Position numbers and translations under genes: made by a program
Notes under the pieces: generated by a model
The model's database searches: none
Told to the model about the DNA's origin: nothing
What the model saw: only the letters and a program-made list of their open reading frames with translations
Source: JAHHLP01 sp041609895
Lineage (GTDB): Bacteria > Bacteroidota > Rhodothermia > Rhodothermales > JABDKH01
Reading direction: 5' to 3'
Assembly: GCA_041609895.1 (NCBI GenBank)
Contig: JBFIPX010000153.1
Coordinates: 1 to 8,163 of the forward strand
Length of the DNA: 8,163 nt
Shown here: positions 1 through 6,174 of the stretch, in pieces
How positions within the stretch are numbered: position 1 is the first letter of the stretch
Layout of the letters: each line of letters begins with the position of its first letter

Positions 1-263
1 ATGCCACTCTTCGACGGAAAGCCGGTGCGCTGCATCATCCCGCGAACACGTGCGGAATCCGAATCAGCGATCTCAATGTCGATTTCGAGGTAAGTATCGC
101 CGCCACGTAATATTTCCAGCTCGCCGTCGGCGCGGAAGGGAATGGTCACCGCGTCGTCCGGCGCTCTATTCTCCCCACGGCCCGAGCATGCTGCGACCAG
201 AAGCAAGACGGCCACATGCACGATGCCGATGCGCGAGGATACGCCCATGGTTAAGACACTCAT
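1..263 (-). CDS. DUF192 family lipoprotein, second copy (partial, C-terminus beyond left edge)
   Basis: About 87 codons are visible from the ATG at 263, and the frame stays open to the window edge. The N-terminus reads as a lipoprotein signal: a hydrophobic run (residues 13-25) ends in LLLVAAC, with lipobox Cys26 as the expected acylation site. The stretch ending RVRGMMQRTGFPSKSG (about residues 72-87) matches the conserved DUF192 start seen in the upstream gene (EEQTMGLMRRRSLPARGGM), so this is a paralogue in tandem. The start ATG overlaps the TGA of the upstream gene as ATGA (263..260), which suggests translational coupling. In-frame ATGs at 275 and 248 are alternatives; I prefer 263 because of the overlap, though 248 also leaves an intact signal. 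DUF192 has no well-established biochemical function. The product is probably a periplasm-facing, membrane-anchored protein. The family call is firm on the visible part; the rest of the domain is outside the window. Confidence 0.8.
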   Translation of the reverse strand, partial: MSVLTMGVSSRIGIVHVAVLLLVAACSGRGENRAPDDAVTIPFRADGELEILRGGDTYLEIDIEIADSDSARVRGMMQRTGFPSKSG

Positions 264-760
264 GTTCGTTGCCATTTAATAATGACTGACTCGTCGATTC
301 CGTAGCGATCCGCAAAGCCCGCGCGTAGCTCGAGCACATACTGCGCAGGAGCCGTTGACTCAATTGTCTGCTCCGACAGCGGAGTCGTGCGGCGTACGAT
401 GTTGACGATGGAGGAGTCGGACGCAATGAAGACGATGTCCAGCGGCATCGGCGTGTTCTTCATCCAGAAGCTTTGCGGCTGTTCCTGATCGTAGATGAAC
501 AGCATTCCGCCCCGGGCCGGCAGTGATCGTCTTCGCATCAACCCCATGGTTTGTTCCTCGCGAGATTCTGCCAATTCCAGAGCGATACGAACAATCACGG
601 AACCGTCGGGGCGGACGAAGTCAAGCGTACCTTCCACGTTGAATTCAGGCCCGTGAAGAACGCTGTCTTCCTTCTCTGTCTTGCGGCAACCTGCGATCGC
701 GAGGCCGGCCATCAGCAGGCCAACGACCCACACCTCTATTCTGAATCGCATCCTATGCAC
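260..760 (-). CDS. DUF192 family lipoprotein, first copy
   Basis: This gene encodes a 166-residue protein from a GTG at 760, or 163 residues from the ATG at 751. A hydrophobic segment (about residues 9-24) ends in the lipobox AIAGC with Cys25, followed by a charged linker, so an exported lipoprotein is expected. Residues about 55-160 show the DUF192 pattern: an Arg-rich MGLMRRRSLP segment, GGMLFIYD (84-91), the hallmark SFWMKNTPMPLDIVFI (97-112) and SIVNIVRRTTP (117-127). The length fits a one-domain DUF192 protein with a lipoprotein leader. The GTG start overlaps the hemW TAG by one base and no good Shine-Dalgarno is visible for either start, so coupling to hemW favours the GTG. It lies directly upstream of a paralogous DUF192 gene. 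The family is widespread but its role is not established, and no catalytic residue can be named. Confidence 0.88.
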   Translation of the reverse strand: MHRMRFRIEVWVVGLLMAGLAIAGCRKTEKEDSVLHGPEFNVEGTLDFVRPDGSVIVRIALELAESREEQTMGLMRRRSLPARGGMLFIYDQEQPQSFWMKNTPMPLDIVFIASDSSIVNIVRRTTPLSEQTIESTAPAQYVLELRAGFADRYGIDESVIIKWQRT

Positions 761-1908
761 TACCCGGTGACCAGTTTGGACGTCACCATGTCTGTAAGGA
801 GCTTTCCTTCGTCTGTAAGCTGCACCAGGTCATTTCGGATCGGACGGATTAGGCCTTCCGATTCGAGCCAGGCGAGTTCCACGATTCGCTCATCGTAAAG
901 GCTGATGCCGTACGTGTGTTCCAGTTCGGCAAGATCGAGTCCTTCAGACGTGCGTATCCGCAGCATGATGTACTCGTTCCCGAGTGTATCAAGGTCGAGT
1001 TCCTCGCTCAATTCCACTGGAGAGTGTCTGCCCTCAAGTAGAGCTTGCCATCTTTTCAGATTTCGGACGTTGGCCCACCGGCGGGCAGGCAGACCGGCCC
1101 ACCAGAAAGAGTGCGACGAGGGTCCGAACCCGAGATAATTCCGATGGCGCCAGTAGCCCTGATTATGACGGGATCGATAGGACGGCAGACTGAAGCTGGA
1201 CGTCTCGTAGTGATCGTAGCCGGCATTCTGTAGATATGTCATCGTGAACCGATACAGCTCCGCGGCTTCGTCGTCGCCGATCGGAACCACCTGTCCCATC
1301 TGAATCTGCTTGTGCAACGGGGTCTTTTCCTCGATCGTCAAACCGTATGTCGAAAGATGAGGAACACCAAGTTCTACCGCCTTCTCCAGGTTGGCGGCCC
1401 AGTATTCAGTGGGTTGATCGGGCAATCCAAAAATCAAGTCGACGGAGAAGTTGTCGAAGCCGCATCGGCGTGCCGCAACGATGACGGCCTCCGACTCTTC
1501 CGACGTGTGGCTACGGTTCATGAACTGCAGGTCGGTGTCGAAGAACGATTGAACCCCGATGCTTAGGCGCGTGACTCCTGCATGCTTCAGATACCTGAGG
1601 TACTCGTCTGTGTAATCCTCGGGATTCAGCTCGAAGGTGATCTCGTTGACCTCGGAGGTATCGAAATGCTCTCCGAGACCGGCCAGGATCAGCGTAACAT
1701 CGTCACCGTGCAGCAGCGACGGTGTCCCACCTCCTATGTAAATCGTCTCGATCTTCTCGCGCGACCCATACTTGTGGCCGAGATAAGCGATCTCCTGCTG
1801 AAGTGCCCGGATGTACGGTGCATACGACTTCGCCGTCGTCACGAAGTAGAAGTCGCAGTAAGAGCATCGCTGCGAACAGAATGGGACGTGGATGTAGATA
1901 CCTGCCAT
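760..1908 (-). CDS. hemW: HemW, radical SAM haem chaperone (HemN-like)
   Basis: The 382-residue product has the usual HemW length. Residues 11-18 form CSQRCSYC, the Cx3Cx2C motif that binds the SAM-dependent [4Fe-4S] cluster. It is followed by DF rather than the extra Cys of true HemN, which points to HemW and not to coproporphyrinogen III dehydrogenase. Further family motifs are IGGGTPSLL (58-66, SAM binding), ELNPED (93-98), LSIGVQSF (115-122), DLIFGLPDQ (157-165) and HNQGYWRHRNYLGFGPSSHS (248-267). The C-terminal part (about 310-378) fits the HemN C-terminal winged-helix-like region. HemW proteins of E. coli and Lactococcus bind haem and are thought to deliver it to respiratory proteins at the membrane; transferring that role here is inference. 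The start ATG at 1908 places the SAM motif at the normal distance from the N-terminus, although its Shine-Dalgarno is weak. The gene lies 37 bases after a beta-barrel protein gene and its stop overlaps a DUF192 gene. Confidence 0.93.
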   Translation of the reverse strand: MAGIYIHVPFCSQRCSYCDFYFVTTAKSYAPYIRALQQEIAYLGHKYGSREKIETIYIGGGTPSLLHGDDVTLILAGLGEHFDTSEVNEITFELNPEDYTDEYLRYLKHAGVTRLSIGVQSFFDTDLQFMNRSHTSEESEAVIVAARRCGFDNFSVDLIFGLPDQPTEYWAANLEKAVELGVPHLSTYGLTIEEKTPLHKQIQMGQVVPIGDDEAAELYRFTMTYLQNAGYDHYETSSFSLPSYRSRHNQGYWRHRNYLGFGPSSHSFWWAGLPARRWANVRNLKRWQALLEGRHSPVELSEELDLDTLGNEYIMLRIRTSEGLDLAELEHTYGISLYDERIVELAWLESEGLIRPIRNDLVQLTDEGKLLTDMVTSKLVTG

Positions 1909-1945
1909 GCTAGCCGGTTAGGGCAGTGCCCTGGTATCCGGGCTG

Positions 1946-2464
1946 TCAGAAGATGATTCCGAACCGGAGCGGGAGGTTGAACTGTATTTCGCTTTTCTCG
2001 ATGACAATGGCCGGATCGAGTTCGTAGTAGACGGAAGTCTCTCCAATCAACTGGGCACGGCCTATTCCGAAATGCAGCGTCGGACCGCCCTCGGACTCCG
2101 ACGTTGGAATGTAGGCACCGACTCCTCCCATGACGTATGTGGCTCGGTCAGTGCCCGGGAGAGTGATGATCAGAGACAACTGCGGGTCAAAAGCGTAGCT
2201 GGCGTCGTCGCGCCCACCGAATATGAATCCCGTAACGCCCACGTCGCCACCAACGGACAGGTTGGAGTTGACGGGGATGGCCGCCCGACCATGTATCCCG
2301 ATGCCGACCCCGTCACTGGTCGTCGCCAGGACATTGAACCCGAGTCCATATCTAGGTGAGACAGTTTGCGCAGCGGTCGTCGATGCGATGCCGAAAACCG
2401 CGATACCCAGACCGGCGATTAGGGTGAGTCGACGGAACAGAGAAATAAGTCGGGAACAGTTCAT
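1946..2464 (-). CDS. Small outer-membrane beta-barrel protein, function unknown
   Basis: I chose the ATG at 2464, giving 172 residues, because it places a classical signal peptide at the N-terminus: basic residues, a hydrophobic core (about 13-27), and a likely cleavage after STTAA near residue 32. The frame is also open upstream to an ATG at 2527 (193 residues), but that adds a proline- and arginine-rich stretch before the signal. The mature part alternates hydrophobic and polar residues in glycine-rich strands (for example GVGIGIHGRAAIPV, LSVGGDVGVTGFIF, YVMGGVGAYIP). It ends in NLPLRFGIIF, with the terminal Phe recognised by the barrel assembly machinery. The size would suit an eight-stranded barrel of the OmpA/OmpW transmembrane type, but I recognise no specific family. 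It is the first gene of the minus-strand group and diverges from etfB. Membership of the hemW transcription unit is plausible from the 37-base gap. Confidence 0.7.
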   Translation of the reverse strand: MNCSRLISLFRRLTLIAGLGIAVFGIASTTAAQTVSPRYGLGFNVLATTSDGVGIGIHGRAAIPVNSNLSVGGDVGVTGFIFGGRDDASYAFDPQLSLIITLPGTDRATYVMGGVGAYIPTSESEGGPTLHFGIGRAQLIGETSVYYELDPAIVIEKSEIQFNLPLRFGIIF

Positions 2465-2527
2465 TCGGGAAAAACAGGCGCGTCGTGGGGTGGGAACGTA
2501 TGGTGGGACCTCCAAGATACGCATCAA

Positions 2528-2684
2528 CGATTGACTACTCAGTCGGATTCACACATGATCACCGGCGGCGATGCCTTCCACAAAAATTTGCTTGAGGTCG
2601 AGAGTCCGTTTTGTAAGTTCTTCAACTCAATTTCGCCGGACATGGCCCGGTCTGGCAAGCTGTCCCTGACTCTCCAACATCTGA
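2528..2684. promoter_or_regulatory. Divergent intergenic region holding promoters for both gene groups
   Basis: About 157 bases separate the leftmost possible start of the beta-barrel gene from the etfB start region, so promoters for both directions should lie here. I searched for sigma-70-like boxes and for Bacteroidota-style TTTG and TAnnTTTG boxes. Only weak partial matches were found, such as TTTG at 2587-2590 on the plus strand with no good downstream partner. I therefore assign no promoter positions. The only structured element seen is the imperfect hairpin listed separately. Confidence 0.35.
2635..2656 (+). other. Possible hairpin in the etfB leader
   Basis: GCCGGAC (2635-2641) can pair with GTCTGGC (2650-2656), giving seven pairs with one G-U and an eight-base loop. 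It lies about 40 bases before the etfB ATG and has no T-run after it, so it is not an obvious terminator. It could be a leader structure or chance, since short stems like this are common in GC-rich DNA. Confidence 0.2.
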
Positions 2685-2696
2685 GTGTCGAGCGGA

Positions 2697-3431
2697 ATGC
2701 GTTTCTGTGTTTGCATCAAGCAGGTCCCTGACATAGCCGCTCCCGTTCATACGGGACGCATGGTTCTGAATGCTTACGACGCTTCTGCGGTCGAGGAGGC
2801 GATCGTACTCAAGGAGACGCATGGCGGCGTGGTCGACCTCGTCCTGGTTGGTCCATCCAGTGCTACGGAGACCATCCGAAAAGCACTGGCGATGGGGGCA
2901 GACGACGCCTATCACGTCATCGCCGAAGATTATGAGAAGTTGGATTCGTTTGCCATTGCAAGCGTTCTTGCCGGATTCCTCGAGGGTAGGGAGTACGACG
3001 TCATAGCATGCGGCAAACAGGCGCAGGACACGGACGCTGGGCTGACCGGCCCGATGCTGGCCGAAATGAGAGGATTGCCGTACGCGTCCAATGCGGTGGG
3101 ACTCAACATTGAGGGAGACAAACTCGTCGTTACGAGGCAGGGCGACGCAGGGCAAGAGATCCTGGTTCTTACCCCTCCTTGCCTGGTCACATGCTCTAAC
3201 GACATGAACGACCCGCGCATTCCAAACCTCCGGGGCATCATGGCAGCCAAGAAGAAGGCCATCGAGTCCGTGACGATGGATCAGATTGCCGGCACCGTTG
3301 CTTCGCGATCGCAAACGACCGACGTGTTCGATCCCCCCGGAAGAGAGCCTGGTGTGATGTTGGAAGGAGAGCCAAATGAGATGGCGGCTACTCTGGTTAA
3401 CAAGCTGGTAGAAGAAGCGAAGGTGATTTAG
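2697..3431 (+). CDS. etfB: Electron transfer flavoprotein beta subunit (EtfB/FixA)
   Basis: The 244-residue product starts with MRFCVCIKQVPD, the typical EtfB N-terminus, so I take the ATG at 2697 and not the in-frame GTG at 2685. GAGCGGA just before the ATG is a weak Shine-Dalgarno. Family features are AVEEAIVLKE (31-40), ETIRKALAMGADDAYHV (58-74), the nucleotide-binding loop GKQAQDTDAGLTG (106-118) and the signature around DAGQEILVLTPPCLVT (150-165). NLRGIMAAKKKAIE (177-190) aligns with the recognition loop by which human ETF beta docks onto acyl-CoA dehydrogenases, with Leu178 at the anchor position. EtfB pairs with EtfA in the cytoplasm and carries AMP in ordinary ETFs or a second FAD in bifurcating ones; the sequence does not settle which. 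It opens a cluster etfB-etfA-fixC-fixX-gcdH, with a 13-base gap to etfA. Confidence 0.95.
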   Translation: MRFCVCIKQVPDIAAPVHTGRMVLNAYDASAVEEAIVLKETHGGVVDLVLVGPSSATETIRKALAMGADDAYHVIAEDYEKLDSFAIASVLAGFLEGREYDVIACGKQAQDTDAGLTGPMLAEMRGLPYASNAVGLNIEGDKLVVTRQGDAGQEILVLTPPCLVTCSNDMNDPRIPNLRGIMAAKKKAIESVTMDQIAGTVASRSQTTDVFDPPGREPGVMLEGEPNEMAATLVNKLVEEAKVI

Positions 3432-3444
3432 GAGTCGACTGCCT

Positions 3445-4422
3445 ATGGCAAGAGTGCTGTGTGTCGCGGCCGTTCAGGATGGCCGTATCAAGCGATCATC
3501 CCTCGAGGTGCTGACTCATTTTCGGAAGCTCTGCGAGCGCAGCGGCGGGGTTGTGGCTGCAGTCGTCCTAGACCCTCAGCCGGATCGGTTCGTATCGGCG
3601 CTACAGAAATATGGTGCGTCTCAAATCTTCCTTGTTGCCGATGAGGCTTTTGCACGGCATCTCAACGAGCCGGTCGTCCGCGCTCTGGAATTGGTCTTCC
3701 GGCAGGCGGACGCAGACGCAATCGCCTTTGCTTCCACGGAATCGGCCAAGGACGTGTTGGGTGCGCTCTCAGTACGACTCGGCGCAGCCGTCTTACCCGA
3801 TGTAGCCGAGGTCGACGTTCGAGACGGCGAATGGGTGGCAACACGACCCGTTATGGCAGCCAAACGGCATGCCAAGACGAAGGCACTCACGACGCCCGTC
3901 ATCGTTTCTGTTCGGGCCGGATCCTACGTAGCGTCTGAGGCGCCGGCGGATGCCGAGGTCGTGGAGGTTTCATTCTCCGATGACGGAGATGACAGGCGCC
4001 CTCAGATACGAGAGGTCGTAGTCGCGTTGGGTGGAACCGTCGACCTGTCGGAGGCGACCGTTGTCGTCGCCGCGGGCCGAGGTGTGAAGGACGAGCAAGG
4101 CAGGCAGCTCGTCGAACGGCTGGCCGAGGTGTTCAAGGCGCCAATCGGGGCCACACGGGCCGTCGTCGAATCGGGGATGTACCCCGCGACTTCACAGATC
4201 GGACAGACGGGCAAGGTAGTGTCACCGGACTTGTACTTTGCGATCGGAATCTCCGGCGCAATACAGCACGTGGCTGGCATGATTAACAGTCGTGTCATCG
4301 TCGCGATCAACAAAGATCCGGACGCGCCCATTTTCCAGTATTGCACATATGGCCTTGCGGGTGATCTGTACAAGATCCTTCCCTCTCTCATAGAGGAGCT
4401 GCAGGCGGCTGTTACGAGCTGA
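3445..4422 (+). CDS. etfA: Electron transfer flavoprotein alpha subunit (EtfA/FixB)
   Basis: The 325-residue product has the standard EtfA length. The N-terminal half (1-190) is the variable Rossmann-like domain. The C-terminal FAD domain (about 200-320) carries the family motifs AAGRGVKDEQG (209-219), GATRAVVESGMYP (235-247), SQIGQTGKVVSPDLY (250-264), GISGAIQHVAGM (268-279), NKDPDAPIF (289-297) and YGLAGDLYKILP (302-313). These hold the electron-transferring FAD. The start is supported by AGGAG at 3430-3434, ten bases before the ATG and overlapping the etfB stop. The dimer with EtfB accepts electrons from acyl-CoA dehydrogenases such as the GcdH encoded downstream and passes them to FixC/FixX. 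In the fixABCX nomenclature this is FixB. Confidence 0.96.
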   Translation: MARVLCVAAVQDGRIKRSSLEVLTHFRKLCERSGGVVAAVVLDPQPDRFVSALQKYGASQIFLVADEAFARHLNEPVVRALELVFRQADADAIAFASTESAKDVLGALSVRLGAAVLPDVAEVDVRDGEWVATRPVMAAKRHAKTKALTTPVIVSVRAGSYVASEAPADAEVVEVSFSDDGDDRRPQIREVVVALGGTVDLSEATVVVAAGRGVKDEQGRQLVERLAEVFKAPIGATRAVVESGMYPATSQIGQTGKVVSPDLYFAIGISGAIQHVAGMINSRVIVAINKDPDAPIFQYCTYGLAGDLYKILPSLIEELQAAVTS

Positions 4423-4432
4423 TAAGGACCCA

Positions 4433-5758
4433 ATGGAAGACAGGTTCGACTGCATCGTTGTCGGTGGTGGCGTCGCCGGCCTAAGCGCCGCGATGGTGCT
4501 GGCACGGGCCGACAAACGGTTTCTCCTTATCGAGCGAGGAGAATTTTGCGGCGCTAAGAACGTCTCCGGAGGGGTGCTTTGGGGCTCCGATCTGGAGCGA
4601 CTCGTGCCCGGATACTCGACCCAGGCTGACGCCGGGTTCGAGCGCTTCGTGGGCCATCGACGCCTGACCTTCCTCGATGAGCAGTCGTCGTTCAGTCTCG
4701 ATTTCAAGTCGAGCCATTTTCATGAGCCACCGTATTCGGGCGTCATCGTGCTGAGAGCCCGATTCGATGAGTGGCTAGCGGCCAAGGTGCAGGACGCGAT
4801 CGACGCCAGCGCCGTTGCAGACGAGTCTTTCCTTGCCACAAATATTCTCGTCGATCGCGTGATTCAGGAAGATGGCCGCGTCACGGGAATTCAGGCCGGA
4901 GATGAGCATTTCCACGCTGACTGCGTGATCCTCGCCGAAGGGGTCAACAATCTCCTCACAAGGCAGGTTGGGCTGCAGTCGGACTACGTACCCGCAGACC
5001 ACGTTGCGGTCGGGGTGAAAGAGGTCATCGGATTGGATCGGTCCGTCGTGGAGGAGCGCTTTCAGCTTGACGGTTTGGCCGGGCTGACCAACGAGTTCGT
5101 TGGCTACGCGACCGGCGGGATTGAGGGAGGAGGATTTCTTTACACAAACCGTGAGTCGATATCAGTTGGGCTTGTCCTTGGGATGAAAGACCTCAGGGAA
5201 AAGCGCGTAAAGCCGTACGATGTCCTGAACGACTTCAAGTCGCATCCAGCACTGGCCGATACGCTGCGTGATGGCGAAGTTCTGGAGTACTCAGCGCACG
5301 TCGTTTCCACGGGCGACATGGGCAGCATGCCGCAGCAGCTTTATGGCGACGGGGTTCTGGTGGTGGGAGAAGCCGCACATCTCCTGATGAATTCCGGCAG
5401 GGCGATTCAGGGGATGGACTACGCCATGCGGTCGGGAATCGTGGCGGCCGAAACTGTAATTGCTGCGTCGGCCGAAGAAGACTTCAGCACCAAGTCGCTT
5501 GGCCGATACGAGCAGGCTCTCGAGGAAACCTTTGTGATGAAAGATCTCAAGAGTTACCAGGACGCCGTGCATCTCCTTCACGACCCGGTCATGTACGACA
5601 AGGTGCCTGAGCTGTTGTGTGATTTTGGCAGGTCCTTCTTCACGGTCAAGAGTGAACCCACGGAGAAGGCCATCAAGACGTTTCGCAAGGCGGCGAAGAA
5701 ACATCTTTCCACTTGGGAGTTGGTAAAGCTCTCGGCGAAGGCCGCCAAATCTCTGTGA
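4433..5758 (+). CDS. fixC: FixC-type flavoprotein, ETF:quinone oxidoreductase subunit
   Basis: The 441-residue product is an FAD-dependent oxidoreductase of the FixC/geranylgeranyl reductase group. The dinucleotide fold is IVVGGGVAGLSAA (8-20), with the ribose-binding acid in LIERGEFCGAKNVSGG (32-47), a FixC/ETF-QO hallmark. The second FAD contact is VLVVGEAAHLLMNSGRAIQG (308-327), where most FixC proteins I recall have GDAAG; here it is GEAAH. The C-terminal segment (360-441), including ETFVMKDLKSYQDA, is typical of FixC and basic, suitable for membrane association. The length lacks the fused ferredoxin domain of mitochondrial ETF-QO; that domain is encoded by the next gene, fixX. AAGGA at 4424-4428 lies four bases before the ATG, and ten bases separate it from etfA. 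FixC is expected to take electrons from EtfAB and reduce membrane quinone together with FixX. Confidence 0.92.
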   Translation: MEDRFDCIVVGGGVAGLSAAMVLARADKRFLLIERGEFCGAKNVSGGVLWGSDLERLVPGYSTQADAGFERFVGHRRLTFLDEQSSFSLDFKSSHFHEPPYSGVIVLRARFDEWLAAKVQDAIDASAVADESFLATNILVDRVIQEDGRVTGIQAGDEHFHADCVILAEGVNNLLTRQVGLQSDYVPADHVAVGVKEVIGLDRSVVEERFQLDGLAGLTNEFVGYATGGIEGGGFLYTNRESISVGLVLGMKDLREKRVKPYDVLNDFKSHPALADTLRDGEVLEYSAHVVSTGDMGSMPQQLYGDGVLVVGEAAHLLMNSGRAIQGMDYAMRSGIVAAETVIAASAEEDFSTKSLGRYEQALEETFVMKDLKSYQDAVHLLHDPVMYDKVPELLCDFGRSFFTVKSEPTEKAIKTFRKAAKKHLSTWELVKLSAKAAKSL

Positions 5759-5787
5759 GCCGAAGAATCAAGTTATTCTGGATCTAG

Positions 5788-6090
5788 ATGGAGCTCTTGA
5801 ACATTGCTGAACGGTTGGGCAAGGTAGCGTACCGGAATCAAGGGCGGAGTGAGGCACGCGCTCACATCGAGGTCAACACCAACATCTGCAATTCGACGTG
5901 CCCACATAAGTGCACCACGTACGTCTGTCCGGCAAACTGCTATACCCTCGATGACGCAGGCAAGGTGCATTTCCAGTTTGAGGATTGCATCGAGTGCGGC
6001 ACCTGTATGTATGCCTGTGATCAGGGCGCGGTGACGTGGAGGTATCCGGACCCGGAGTTGGGACGAGGAGTAAACTGGAGCCTTGGCTAG
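5788..6090 (+). CDS. fixX: FixX ferredoxin-like iron-sulphur subunit with nine cysteines
   Basis: The 100-residue product ends like FixX and the C-terminal domain of ETF-QO. VCPANCY (46-52) and DCIECGTCMYAC (66-77) hold the conserved cluster ligands, and WRYPDPELGRGVNW (84-97) matches the family's closing WxYP...G motif. Unlike E. coli FixX as I recall it, which has one cluster motif, this protein also has Cys34, Cys38 and Cys42 before Cys47. The pattern Cx3Cx3Cx4CP plus Cx2Cx2Cx3C resembles a 2[4Fe-4S] ferredoxin. FixX is expected to sit on FixC and carry electrons between its FAD and quinone. The start ATG at 5788 follows fixC by 29 bases and has only a weak GGA-like ribosome site. Assignment is firm; the number of clusters is inferred from cysteine count. 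Confidence 0.92.
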   Translation: MELLNIAERLGKVAYRNQGRSEARAHIEVNTNICNSTCPHKCTTYVCPANCYTLDDAGKVHFQFEDCIECGTCMYACDQGAVTWRYPDPELGRGVNWSLG

Positions 6091-6091
6091 C

Positions 6092-6125
6092 GCCTCATGA
6101 AGGACTCAGCCTCATGAAGGACTCA
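6092..6125 (+). repeat. Perfect 17-bp tandem duplication between fixX and gcdH
   Basis: The unit GCCTCATGAAGGACTCA occurs twice with no gap (6092-6108 and 6109-6125). It lies two bases after the fixX stop and ends 49 bases before the gcdH start. Each copy holds an ATG. The first would give a six-codon frame whose TGA overlaps the ATG of the second copy, which would give 14 codons ending at 6158. These tiny frames are more likely a by-product of the duplication than genes. Confidence 0.85.
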
Positions 6126-6174
6126 ACTGAATTAACGCTACAGCCGGCAGCTTTCTAACCGACAAGAGATTCAA

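Noticed and set aside
50..289. Plus-strand open frame of 79 codons at the left edge
   Set aside because: It is antisense to the second DUF192 gene, is Arg-rich and low-complexity, and shows no family motif.
2685..2696. Upstream GTG start giving a four-residue longer EtfB
   Set aside because: The ATG at 2697 gives the conserved MRFCVCIKQVPD start, and the extra residues are not typical of the family.
2531..2731. Plus-strand open frame of 66 codons starting at a TTG in the etfB leader
   Set aside because: It overlaps the etfB start in another frame, has a rare start codon, no ribosome site and no recognisable domain.
2622..3314. Long minus-strand open frame (230 codons) opposite etfB
   Set aside because: It is antisense to a well-supported gene, lacks family features, and its composition is that of a shadow of GC-rich coding DNA.
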